Source: Chitinophagaceae bacterium
GTDB taxonomy: Bacteria; Bacteroidota; Bacteroidia; Chitinophagales; Chitinophagaceae
Direction of reading: 5' to 3'
NCBI GenBank assembly: GCA_947378615.1
Contig: CANCKV010000098.1
Location: 1 to 8,962 of the forward strand
Length of the DNA: 8,962 bases
Shown here: piece after piece, positions 1-5,916 of the stretch
Numbering within the stretch: position 1 is the stretch's first letter
Layout: the number at the start of each line of letters is the position of its first letter
Translations under genes and position numbers: made by a program
Notes under the pieces: generated by a model
Database searches by the model: none
What the model saw: the letters and a program-made list of their open reading frames with translations, nothing else
What the model was told of the DNA's origin: nothing

Positions 1-668
1 AAGCCCCAACGACCTGCAGGAATTCTACCCAAAATTGCTTGACTTCTTTCAGGATCTTCTCTTAAAGCAGTTGTATTAGCAGTAGAAATATATCCTGGAG
101 CAATACCATTTACATTTACTCCACTACTAGCCCACTCATTTGCAAAAGCTTTTACCAAACCTGCTACGGCAGCTTTACTTGCAGTGTAGCCAGGTACGTT
201 GATACCACCTTGGAAAGAAAGCAAAGAACAAGTAAATACAATCTTGCCATCTTTACGGGCAATCATGTCTCTACCGAATTCACGAGCCAAAATAAATTGT
301 GCATCAAGATTCAATGACAATAATTTATCCCAATATTCATCAGGATGTTCTGCAGCAGGTTTTCTAAGAATCATACCTGCATTGTTGATTAAGATGTCAA
401 CAGGTGCATTTTCTGCTTTTACTTTGGCAATAAAAGAATACAAATCAGCCCTGTCAGTCATATCACAAACATAGGGTTTGTAAGTACGACCTAAAGCTTC
501 TACTTGTTTACTTACTTCACTACCTTCAAGTTGCATGTCAACAGCAACACCAATGATATTTGCACCGGCTTCTGCCAAAGCAACTGCCATTGCTAAACCA
601 ATTCCACTACTACAACCAGTAACCAATGCGGTTTTACCTGTTAATTCGAATGTGTTAATTACGCTCAT
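1..668 (-). CDS. kduD: 2-dehydro-3-deoxy-D-gluconate 5-dehydrogenase (KduD-type SDR), 3' end outside window
   Basis: Classical short-chain dehydrogenase; 222 residues are visible and the C-terminus runs off the left edge. The Rossmann cofactor motif TGxxxGxG is TGCSSGIG at residues 17-24, followed by NNAG at 95-98. The catalytic tetrad is N120, S148, Y161 and K165 (YTASK). The stretches SFQGGINVPGYTASK and IAPGYISTANTTALR...RIPAGRWG are closely KduD-like rather than general SDR. In the family, KduD reduces 2,5-diketo-3-deoxygluconate to KDG with NAD(P)H in the cytoplasm, the last step of unsaturated-uronate breakdown before KDG kinase and aldolase. The ATG at 668-666 is chosen because it gives the usual short N-terminus (FELTGKTALVTG); no Shine-Dalgarno is visible, which is normal in Bacteroidota. 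A LacI-type operator lies upstream at 775-786. A gluconate 5-dehydrogenase is the main alternative; KduI or uronate genes downstream would settle it. Confidence 0.86.
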   Translation of the reverse strand, partial: MSVINTFELTGKTALVTGCSSGIGLAMAVALAEAGANIIGVAVDMQLEGSEVSKQVEALGRTYKPYVCDMTDRADLYSFIAKVKAENAPVDILINNAGMILRKPAAEHPDEYWDKLLSLNLDAQFILAREFGRDMIARKDGKIVFTCSLLSFQGGINVPGYTASKAAVAGLVKAFANEWASSGVNVNGIAPGYISTANTTALREDPERSQAILGRIPAGRWG

Positions 669-774
669 AACTGTATTTGTTATTATTAATTGAAAAAATA
701 TTTATTTGGACAAAAGGTTAATAAAAATCATTTTGAATTAATTTCGGTACGGGAAATAAAAACATTTTTGATTT

Positions 775-786
775 GGGAACGTTCCC
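775..786. promoter_or_regulatory. putative LacI-family operator, perfect palindrome
   Basis: GGGAACGTTCCC is a perfect 12-bp palindrome centred on CG. Operators of LacI-family regulators characteristically have a central CG with A/T-rich inner half-sites. Its centre is about 112 bp from the kduD start and about 294 bp from the plus-strand start, so kduD is the likelier target. Control of uronate/sugar-acid genes by a LacI-type repressor would fit, but the regulator is not in the window. Confidence 0.6.
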
Positions 787-1011
787 CATTTGAAGCATAA
801 TAATGGTGCTTTTTGAAAAATTGCAATCGCATGAAAACAAAAAACCAACTGTCATAAAACTGTTTATTAAATCTAAGTCCGCAAACATATTAAGAAACCA
901 CAACTTAATCGCTGAAAAATTGTACATTTTTAGTTTATTTTTCAAAAAAAAGGATTTATTTTTCTTATTGCCAAGTCGCAAACGTTATCGTTTTAATGTT
1001 TTATTCTGTTA

Positions 1012-1049
1012 ATTTCTTGAACGATAAATTTTCTAGTACATTTCTTGAA
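1012..1049 (+). repeat. 10-bp direct repeat upstream of the barrel gene
   Basis: ATTTCTTGAA occurs at 1012-1021 and again at 1040-1049, 28 bp apart, just upstream of the gene starting at 1075 and of a weak promoter-like box at 1052-1059. It could be a pair of regulator sites or chance in AT-rich DNA. Confidence 0.25.
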
Positions 1050-1074
1050 TTTAGTTTCGTAAAAATAAAAAATT

Positions 1075-1764
1075 ATGAATAAGAAATATTATTTACTAAT
1101 GTTGTTTTTTAGTGTGGTACTAATTAATGCCGCAGATGCACAAGTTTATATTGGAGGCAAGATTGGAGGTGGTTTTGGATATGGTAGCGGAATGGGAAGA
1201 ATGAGATATGGAACTCGAATTTATAGTAAAAGGCAGCCAAATAAAAAAAGTAATGAATCTTCTTTTAAGCCTGTGGTTTATGTATCGTTAGGGTATGGAT
1301 TTCCTAATTTGGATGCTAGTCAACTGCCGAATAATTCTTATTTCAATAATTATAACAAGGGAATCACCACTTCATCAGGCCCTATTACAGGTGCAATAGA
1401 TTACAGATTTAGCAGAAATACGAGTATCGGCGTAATGACAACTTATGGTAATGTGAGTGCCCCGTATTCAAATGGGGGTACTGTTAGTTTAGAAAATTGG
1501 AGTGTGATGCTCAATTTTATGCAATATGCACCAATGAGTAATACGGCAACTTTGTATTTTAGAGGAGCAATTGGTGCTAACATTCCCACTACAACTTATA
1601 GTGATCAAAATACTGCAAATAATCTATATTTTTCTCCCGATGCTTTGGCTTATCAAGTTGGTTTAGGTGTACGGTTTGATTTAACATCTACTACTGCTTT
1701 ATTTGCAGAAGCAGGATATGGGAAATATATATTGCATGGGGGACTTTCGTTTGCATTCAGGTAA
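1075..1764 (+). CDS. secreted protein, probable outer-membrane beta-barrel (229 aa)
   Basis: I do not recognise a specific family. The N-terminus is a clear signal peptide: positive N-region NKK, hydrophobic core at residues 5-18, and an AxA site (A20-D21-A22) predicting cleavage before Q23. The mature part starts with a Gly/Tyr-rich segment (about 26-45) and a basic stretch (about 50-60, KRQPNKKSNES). From about residue 65 on it alternates polar and hydrophobic/aromatic residues in short runs, such as YVSLGYGF, ITGAIDYRFS, VMLNFMQYA, LYFRGAIGANI, YQVGLGVRFDL and TALFAEAGYGKYI. This resembles the 8-strand barrels of OmpA-like or OmpW-like size. It ends LSFAFR, close to the terminal-aromatic signal of barrel proteins. 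The start is ATG with an A-rich leader and no Shine-Dalgarno. It is monocistronic as far as visible; a repeat cluster begins 25 bp after the stop. The substrate or role is unknown. Confidence 0.75.
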   Translation: MNKKYYLLMLFFSVVLINAADAQVYIGGKIGGGFGYGSGMGRMRYGTRIYSKRQPNKKSNESSFKPVVYVSLGYGFPNLDASQLPNNSYFNNYNKGITTSSGPITGAIDYRFSRNTSIGVMTTYGNVSAPYSNGGTVSLENWSVMLNFMQYAPMSNTATLYFRGAIGANIPTTTYSDQNTANNLYFSPDALAYQVGLGVRFDLTSTTALFAEAGYGKYILHGGLSFAFR

Positions 1765-1789
1765 AACTGAATTAGAAAAAGAAAAAAAT

Positions 1790-1905
1790 CTCAACACATA
1801 GTTTCATAGCCACATAGAAAAGGCTTAGTTTTTCTATTTTTAGAAAAAGAAAGGTCGTGTGGTAATGCTACTTCGTTGCATTGAGAACGCCTTTCTGAAA
1901 AGAAG
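1790..1905 (+). repeat. structured intergenic repeat, copy 1
   Basis: Full copy of a ~120-bp repeat. It begins CTCAACACATAG and carries several CATAG pentamers. It then has hairpin I (TTTTTCTA/TAGAAAAA, arms 1829-1836 and 1841-1848), hairpin II (AATGCTAC-TTC-GTTGCATT, 1864-1882, one mismatch) and hairpin III (TTCT-GAAA-AGAA, 1893-1904). The next copy starts 122 bp further on. It lies 25 bp after the barrel gene stop; no U-tract follows hairpin I, so it is not an obvious terminator. Confidence 0.8.
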
Positions 1906-1911
1906 AAGAGG

Positions 1912-2030
1912 CTCAACACATCGTTTCAAAGTCACATAGAAAAGACATAGTTTTTTATCATGTTATGATAAAGAGTAGGGCACATAGGAATGCTATTACG
2001 TAGCAATATCAATATGCTTCTGAAAAGAAG
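1912..2030 (+). repeat. structured intergenic repeat, copy 2
   Basis: Second tandem copy, beginning CTCAACACATCG, with the core CACATAGAAAAGACATAG. Hairpin I has different bases but the same pairing (TTTATCAT-GTT-ATGATAAA, 1954-1972). Hairpin II is TGCTAT-TAC-GTAGCA (1991-2005, one T-G pair). Hairpin III is a perfect CTTCT-GAAA-AGAAG (2017-2030). Confidence 0.8.
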
Positions 2031-2039
2031 TTTTATCGA

Positions 2040-2100
2040 AGTTTCATAGCCACATAGAAATAACGTAGTTTTTCTTAGAAAAAGTAAGGTCACGTAGGTA
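2040..2100 (+). repeat. structured intergenic repeat, copy 3 (3'-truncated)
   Basis: Third tandem copy, 118 bp after copy 2. It shares GTTTCATAGCCACATAGAAA exactly with copy 1, then ACGTAG, hairpin I (TTTTTCT-T-AGAAAAA, 2069-2083) and GGTCACGTAGG. It stops before hairpin II, near where sequence leading into the 42-bp array begins. It also lacks the initial CTCAACACAT. Confidence 0.75.
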
Positions 2101-2170
2101 TTTATATGAATAATCCTTCATTATTCGGTGGTTTTGTGTAATTAAGTTCGTATAACAATATTGAAATGTT

Positions 2171-2422
2171 ATCTATGTCGGACATTTTGTCAACCATTCT
2201 CAAAAGAAGGCTATCTATTGTCAAAATAACGTGTAGTATAATTAAAAGCAGGCTAACTATTGTGGACTTCTTGTCAACCATTTTCAAAAAGACGTTATCT
2301 ATGTCGGACATATTGTCAACCATTATGGAAAATAGGCTATCTATGATGGACTTTTCGTATAGTATTATCAATAAATCGCGATCTATTGTCAAATAACCGT
2401 AAACCATTATGAAAAGGATAGA
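2171..2422. repeat. 42-bp tandem repeat, six units (minisatellite)
   Basis: Six imperfect units start at exact 42-bp steps: 2171, 2213, 2255, 2297, 2339 and 2381. Most begin ATCTAT (AACTAT in unit 3). Units 1, 3, 4 and 6 have an AACCATT block 21 bp into the unit. Units 1 and 4 are the most similar, and units 2 and 5 share a GTAGTATAATT-like second half in place of AACCATT, suggesting a higher-order 126-bp (3 x 42) unit. Units 1 and 4 hold a small palindrome ATGTCGGACAT (2175-2185 in unit 1). AACCATT-like blocks decay onward to about 2450. Because 42 is a multiple of 3, open frames of 76 aa (plus) and 101 aa (minus) cross the array with 14-residue peptide repeats. Neither has a recognisable ribosome-binding context, so I treat it as non-coding. 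Confidence 0.85.
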
Positions 2423-2685
2423 TAACCATTTTGAGGATGATAAACCCTTATTTGAAAATTGCTATCTAGAGGTTTAAACACATGGGAAACATGGAAAAAA
2501 TAAGGGAAGAAAATTAAATATCACTTCGTGTTTTAGAGTCTTTAATATGTATTGACAAAAATGAGTACAAATTATTTTCAAAATAATTAAAAGGAGATGG
2601 ATTATCTTAGGAAAGCAAAATAACTAATTTGAGCAATTTTAAAAGCATTACTATCGAAAATAATAGAAACTTTAAGAAAAAAAGT
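2423..2685. other. intergenic, no gene seen
   Basis: AT-rich DNA with many stops in all frames. The first ~30 bp is a decayed extension of the 42-bp array. The only clear structure is a perfect inverted repeat, AATTATTTT-C-AAAATAATT at 2570-2588. AAAAGGAGATGG just after it looks like a ribosome-binding site but leads only to an 8-codon frame. Confidence 0.5.
2570..2588. repeat. perfect inverted repeat, 9-bp arms
   Basis: AATTATTTT and AAAATAATT flank a single C. It is all A/T in the arms and has no adjacent gene, so it may be a protein-binding site, a cruciform-prone spot or chance in AT-rich DNA. Confidence 0.35.
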
Positions 2686-2797
2686 CTCAACACATAGGCA
2701 TATAGTTTTACATAGGACGCACATAGTTTTTATCTATTTTCTATTGAAAAGAAAGTAGGTCACAATAGGAATGCTGCTTCGCAGCATTTGGAAAAGC
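2686..2797 (+). repeat. structured intergenic repeat, copy 4
   Basis: Dispersed fourth copy in the same orientation, beginning CTCAACACATAG and containing three more CATAG/TATAG pentamers. Hairpin I is weak (TTTTC-TATT-GAAAA, 2737-2750). Hairpin II is the best of the family, with a perfect 8-bp stem AATGCTGC-TTC-GCAGCATT (2770-2788). Hairpin III is absent. Confidence 0.75.
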
Positions 2798-2918
2798 ATG
2801 GGTGAATAGGTGACATAATTGTTCAATTTATTTAAACTACATTCCTTATTTCGCATGATTAAGAAAGTCCTTATTGAAAAGATAATAATTGCTCAATTAT
2901 TTTACATATTAAAAATAC

Positions 2919-2951
2919 AAAAGGGCTGTCTAATGAAAGACAACCCTTTTT
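2919..2951 (-). terminator. intrinsic terminator of the lruC gene
   Basis: On the minus strand the RNA reads AAAAGGGUUGUC, an 8-nt loop, GACAGCCCUUUU, then GUAUUUUU. This is a 12-bp stem with one U-G wobble followed by a U-rich tract, 34 nt after the lruC stop. On the plus strand the wobble becomes a C-A mismatch, so the structure fits the minus-strand transcript better, although it may stop traffic both ways between the convergent genes. Confidence 0.85.
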
Positions 2952-2984
2952 ATCAAATTAAAAAAAACAAAACTCGGTACTCTA

Positions 2985-5084
2985 TTATTTGGTATATATG
3001 TTAGCAGTGTTCTTATAACCTGCTGCACTACTTTGATACCAATCGGTAAATGATGTTCCTCCTGATAAAGTCCAATCAAAGAAATGCAGGTAAGCATTAT
3101 AAATTGGTGTTCTTTCAGTAGGATAATTGAAAGAACCTGCAAAATTGATAGCAAATGGATAATTATTTTTTGTCACATAATAAACTCTATTAGTCACATT
3201 AGATGCATCATCTCCTGTGCCTAGTAACGATCTGTCTGCAAGACTTGTGGGAGCAAATCCAGGAAGGTGCACTTCATAACCTCTCCTTTTATTACTTATT
3301 ATAAATGGATTGATTGTAGCAGGATCAAAATAAACTTGTGGAGTGGACAATATTAAATCAATATGTGAAGTATCACCTATCACTTTTGGCAAATTTGGAT
3401 CTGTATTTACAAAAGGATTCCCATCAACATTGTGAATCATTTGTCTTGATCCATCGAATGGAATGATGACAGCATTTGTTTGTCCTGCTTCTGTATTATT
3501 ACTATTTTGTGTTGTCAAGCCATTTGACAATCTTTGACCGCTAACGGACGCAACTGCAGAATAAGCAAATGGGAATTGTACACCAAAAGCATTTTCATAA
3601 GAAGCACCTGCAGCAATAGGAGCAAAATCACCCTTAATTTCTACTACTTGATTCCTCGCATTTGTAATCAAATTATAATGATAGCTAACAACTAAGTCAT
3701 TCAAATCGTAGTCACCTTGTGCTGGCCAATTGTCTTCGAATGCAACTGTACCATTTACATTTAATGCTGGATAATTATTGTTGTATGCACGGTTAGCATC
3801 ATTTGGATATTCATCTAATGCGTCGCAAACACCATCTCCATCAGTATCTAAAGGAGCAACGACAGATCTGATACCTGTACGATTGATAGCCTCTACAGGA
3901 TTAGCAGTAGCATAAAATACGCAATCATTAAAGTCCTGATCACAATTAGATAAATTTCTGTTTATGTCTTCAAACCCTACTAGATAGTAATCCTTGCTTG
4001 TATTAGGGTCGGTATAATTAATTAAAACAGTATGTTTTTTAAGATTAACATCTGTTTCAGGATTTAAATTAGCATCTGAGAAATAAGCAGGATTCGTTGT
4101 TTTAATAGGATTAGTGCCATTAAAAGCATCAGCATACAATACAAATCCGATTGTAGTATCCGCACCAATTCTTCCTAAATAAACCTTGTTGCCAGAAACA
4201 AGACCACCACCGCTTCCACCTAAACTTGCATTGGTATAAACAAAAGTAATGTCGGTAATATCAGCTACTGTTTTAGGAGGGTTGTTAGTAGCATATTTAT
4301 AGTATCCAAAACTGTTTCTGTAACCTGCACCTTCATAAACAAATGTTATCCAAACGTCGGCAGTTTTTGTAAGAATAATATTGGAGACCGCATCAGAATT
4401 CAAATATGCACCTCCATTTTTAGATTTCGGAAGATTTACACTTTCTGGTAATGAGTTAGTAAGACTTGTTAATAAATCGGCACTAATTGCGTCATTAGGT
4501 TTTGTTAAGTAATTTGGGATTCCTTGTCCATCGTAAGTTCCTACATAATGAAATTGTGTTTTTGTTGTTACGCCATTTATATCTAAGGTACCAAACTTGC
4601 CATGATTGCCGGTTGAATTTACAGCAACAACCTCGGGCAATTTAGCATCGAATGTTCCTGCTATATTACCCTTAAAGCCTTCAGAACCACCTAGAGTACA
4701 AGAAAGTGATGTTCCATTTAGAAAAACTTTGGCATTGTTCAAAACACCAATAAAGTTTGGTGTAACTATGAACGTGTCGATATAAGCAGGTACGGCTACT
4801 GCGTAATTAATCTTACCAGTGGCGTCAGTAACAGCAGTTGCAATTTTATTACCTTTTTCGTTGTTTATGTACGAATAAATGGCAACAGGAACATTTGAAA
4901 TTGGTCCATTAGTGTTTGTTAGTAACGTTACGTCAACAGTAATCTGTTTAGTAGTTTGATAGGTGAAGTTATCAGGAGCAATTTTACCTGAAGGAATATT
5001 GACAGTATTGTTACTAACTGAATCAGTTTTTGAACATGCTGCAAGCATTAATAAAGATGCTAAGGGTAATAATAACTTTTTCAT
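2985..5084 (-). CDS. LruC-domain (DUF4114/DUF4842-like) lipoprotein, 699 aa
   Basis: The N-terminus MKKLLLPLASLLMLAAC ends in a lipobox (LAAC, lipidated Cys17), so the protein is exported and membrane-anchored. Only one acidic residue (D21) follows closely, so a Bacteroidota surface-export signal is not obvious and the leaflet it faces is uncertain. Residues about 45-115 look like an Ig/carboxypeptidase-regulatory-type beta-sandwich (VPVAIYSY...TDATGKINYAV). Residues about 290-395 resemble DUF4114, ending VGFEDINRNLSNCDQDFNDCVFYA. A calcium-loop-like DTDGDGVCDALDEYPND is at 413-429. It opens the C-terminal LruC domain, with EDNWPAQGDYDLNDLVVSYHY and a long beta-rich remainder. Members of this family are common in Bacteroidota and Leptospira, but their biochemical role is unknown. 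The ATG at 5084 gives a normal signal peptide. A promoter box at 5135-5142 and a terminator at 2919-2951 make it a one-gene unit. Confidence 0.9.
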   Translation of the reverse strand: MKKLLLPLASLLMLAACSKTDSVSNNTVNIPSGKIAPDNFTYQTTKQITVDVTLLTNTNGPISNVPVAIYSYINNEKGNKIATAVTDATGKINYAVAVPAYIDTFIVTPNFIGVLNNAKVFLNGTSLSCTLGGSEGFKGNIAGTFDAKLPEVVAVNSTGNHGKFGTLDINGVTTKTQFHYVGTYDGQGIPNYLTKPNDAISADLLTSLTNSLPESVNLPKSKNGGAYLNSDAVSNIILTKTADVWITFVYEGAGYRNSFGYYKYATNNPPKTVADITDITFVYTNASLGGSGGGLVSGNKVYLGRIGADTTIGFVLYADAFNGTNPIKTTNPAYFSDANLNPETDVNLKKHTVLINYTDPNTSKDYYLVGFEDINRNLSNCDQDFNDCVFYATANPVEAINRTGIRSVVAPLDTDGDGVCDALDEYPNDANRAYNNNYPALNVNGTVAFEDNWPAQGDYDLNDLVVSYHYNLITNARNQVVEIKGDFAPIAAGASYENAFGVQFPFAYSAVASVSGQRLSNGLTTQNSNNTEAGQTNAVIIPFDGSRQMIHNVDGNPFVNTDPNLPKVIGDTSHIDLILSTPQVYFDPATINPFIISNKRRGYEVHLPGFAPTSLADRSLLGTGDDASNVTNRVYYVTKNNYPFAINFAGSFNYPTERTPIYNAYLHFFDWTLSGGTSFTDWYQSSAAGYKNTANIYTK

Positions 5085-5126
5085 TTTGACGAGTTTAATT
5101 TTTTAATTTGATAACACAAAGATGAA

Positions 5127-5150
5127 GGGTTTTGCAAATATATAAAACCC
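5127..5150. promoter_or_regulatory. inverted repeat around the lruC promoter box
   Basis: GGGTTTT (5127-5133) and AAAACCC (5144-5150) are perfect 7-bp arms around a 10-nt spacer that contains the predicted -7 box of lruC. A second small dyad, CCCC-TTAAAT-GGGG (5148-5161), abuts it. Placement over the -7 box fits an operator; a 5'-UTR hairpin is less likely because it would start upstream of the predicted transcription start. Confidence 0.4.
5135..5142 (-). promoter_or_regulatory. predicted Bacteroidota -7 promoter box for lruC
   Basis: On the minus strand TATATTTG matches the Bacteroidota housekeeping -7 consensus TAnnTTTG exactly, about 50 nt upstream of the lruC ATG, implying a leader of roughly 45 nt. 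No convincing TTG/TTTG -33 box is seen at the expected distance. Confidence 0.5.
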
Positions 5151-5161
5151 CTTAAATGGGG

Positions 5162-5724
5162 GAATTTTAAACAATTGACTAAATAAAATAAGAACCTGAA
5201 TAAATATATCAAATATCTTTTAAAATATATATTACTTGTGAGAATGTTATTGTGAACTTCAGTTGTGATTACATAGGTGAAAAAAATAGAAAGAATAAAC
5301 AATTTGGCGCGCACTCTGCAATCACGGCTATTTTGAATGAATGCATATCAAAACTTCTATCTGTTAGTTATGTGTTTGAAAGCATAAGTAAATTAACAGA
5401 ATGTCCTGAATGGCTAACTGCTGAACTTATGTTAATAACATTTCATTCAAAGAAATCCTACTTTTTATTGATAATTCAACCTGTAAAACGTGCCCTTAAT
5501 TATTCTTTATATCCATTATTTAAATTGAAATTCTTCTTGATTTTTCTTCACAAAAAACTTTTATTGCATTTCGTTGATACACATTTTGTAAATCTGTTGT
5601 AGATTTCATTACTTTTGGAGGGTATTGAGGAAGGAAAGTGGGGTTGAGAAGAGTTGATTTTGATTGAATTTAGAGAATATTTTTATATTTATAAAGCCTG
5701 TTGATATATTAAATATCATTGAAT
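5162..5724. other. intergenic, no gene I can support
   Basis: A plus-strand frame of 116 codons with a GTG start crosses 5252-5602. Its first ~70 residues have an ordinary amino-acid mix and the DNA there (5300-5420) is a little less AT-rich. The rest is Phe/Leu/Lys low complexity, no family is recognisable, and there is no start signal, so I leave it uncalled; it could be a decayed gene. A minus-strand frame at 5081-5314 overlaps it and looks random. TGATAT-ATTAA-ATATCA (5702-5718) is a small inverted repeat. Confidence 0.4.
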
Positions 5725-5793
5725 ATGGCGAATTTAACGTTGCTTGACAAGTGCAGGTGCTGTAATCAAAATAAAACAAGTAATTACTTGTGA
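5725..5793 (+). CDS. possible 22-codon leader peptide with Cys cluster, upstream of ricT
   Basis: An ATG at 5725 opens a short frame of 22 residues reading MANLTLLDKCRCCNQNKTSNYL and ending in TGA. Three of four consecutive codons (10-13) are Cys-Arg-Cys-Cys. It sits in the ricT leader, ahead of an intrinsic terminator. There is no Shine-Dalgarno and no family match; a frame this short can easily arise by chance. The idea that it is translated is inference from position and Cys content only. Confidence 0.15.
   Translation: MANLTLLDKCRCCNQNKTSNYL
5776..5791. promoter_or_regulatory. perfect 16-bp palindrome upstream of ricT
   Basis: ACAAGTAATTACTTGT is perfectly self-complementary. As DNA it could be an operator for a winged-helix regulator (MarR/HxlR-type sites are similar in shape). 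As RNA it can fold as ACAAGT-AATT-ACTTGT. An extra copy of the left arm, ACAAGT, lies at 5747-5752, so the right arm has two possible partners. It is about 125 bp before the ricT start. Confidence 0.5.
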
Positions 5794-5849
5794 TGGCCTC
5801 TTTTTTTATCCCTTCTTATCTCTGATTTATTTCAGAATTCTCAAACTTT

Positions 5850-5886
5850 CCTTTTAGATTAATGGAATCTAAAGGGTTTTGTTTTT
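5850..5886 (+). terminator. intrinsic terminator or attenuator before ricT
   Basis: CCTTTTAGATT (5850-5860), a 5-nt loop AATGG, and AATCTAAAGGG (5866-5876) form an 11-bp stem with one T-G wobble, followed by TTTTGTTTTT. It ends 30 bp before the ricT ATG. Since no confident plus-strand gene lies upstream, it either ends a small RNA or short-ORF transcript, or attenuates the ricT transcript itself. Confidence 0.6.
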
Positions 5887-5916
5887 ATTAAATTAACGAA
5901 GTAAATTTTAAATACT

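Larger units (their letters stand above)
669..1074. other. intergenic region between divergent genes
   Basis: This 406-bp AT-rich spacer separates kduD (minus) from the barrel gene (plus), so it must hold both promoters. Short open frames occur on both strands (718-981 minus, 803-1012 plus) but are low-complexity Phe/Lys/Leu-rich and overlap each other, so I do not call them genes. Visible elements are the palindrome at 775-786, a weak inverted repeat AAACG-TTAT-CGTTT at 980-993, and a 10-bp direct repeat ATTTCTTGAA at 1012-1021 and 1040-1049. A weak promoter-like TAGTTTCG (one mismatch to TAnnTTTG) is at 1052-1059, 15 bp before the plus-strand start. Confidence 0.6.

Noticed and set aside
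199..474. 91-aa plus-strand frame inside kduD
   Set aside because: Antisense of a clear SDR coding sequence with an intact catalytic tetrad.
718..1012. Overlapping frames of 87 aa (minus) and 69 aa (plus) between kduD and the barrel gene
   Set aside because: Mutually overlapping, rich in Phe/Lys/Leu from AT-rich DNA, and located where both promoters must be.
2102..2407. Open frames of 101 aa (minus) and 76 aa (plus) across the 42-bp array
   Set aside because: Any stop-free 42-bp repeat stays open in frame over its whole length; both strands are open at once, with no start context or family match.
2590..2625. AAGGAG followed by ATG as a small gene
   Set aside because: The frame closes after eight codons and the spacing to the ATG is too short.
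1790..2797. CRISPR array
   Set aside because: Repeat copies are ~120 bp and imperfect, with no short identical repeats separated by unique spacers; the 42-bp array has no spacers.
5252..5602. 116-codon plus-strand frame with GTG start
   Set aside because: No recognisable family or start signal, and the C-terminal half is AT-driven Phe/Leu/Lys low complexity. It could be a decayed gene, but I cannot support a call.
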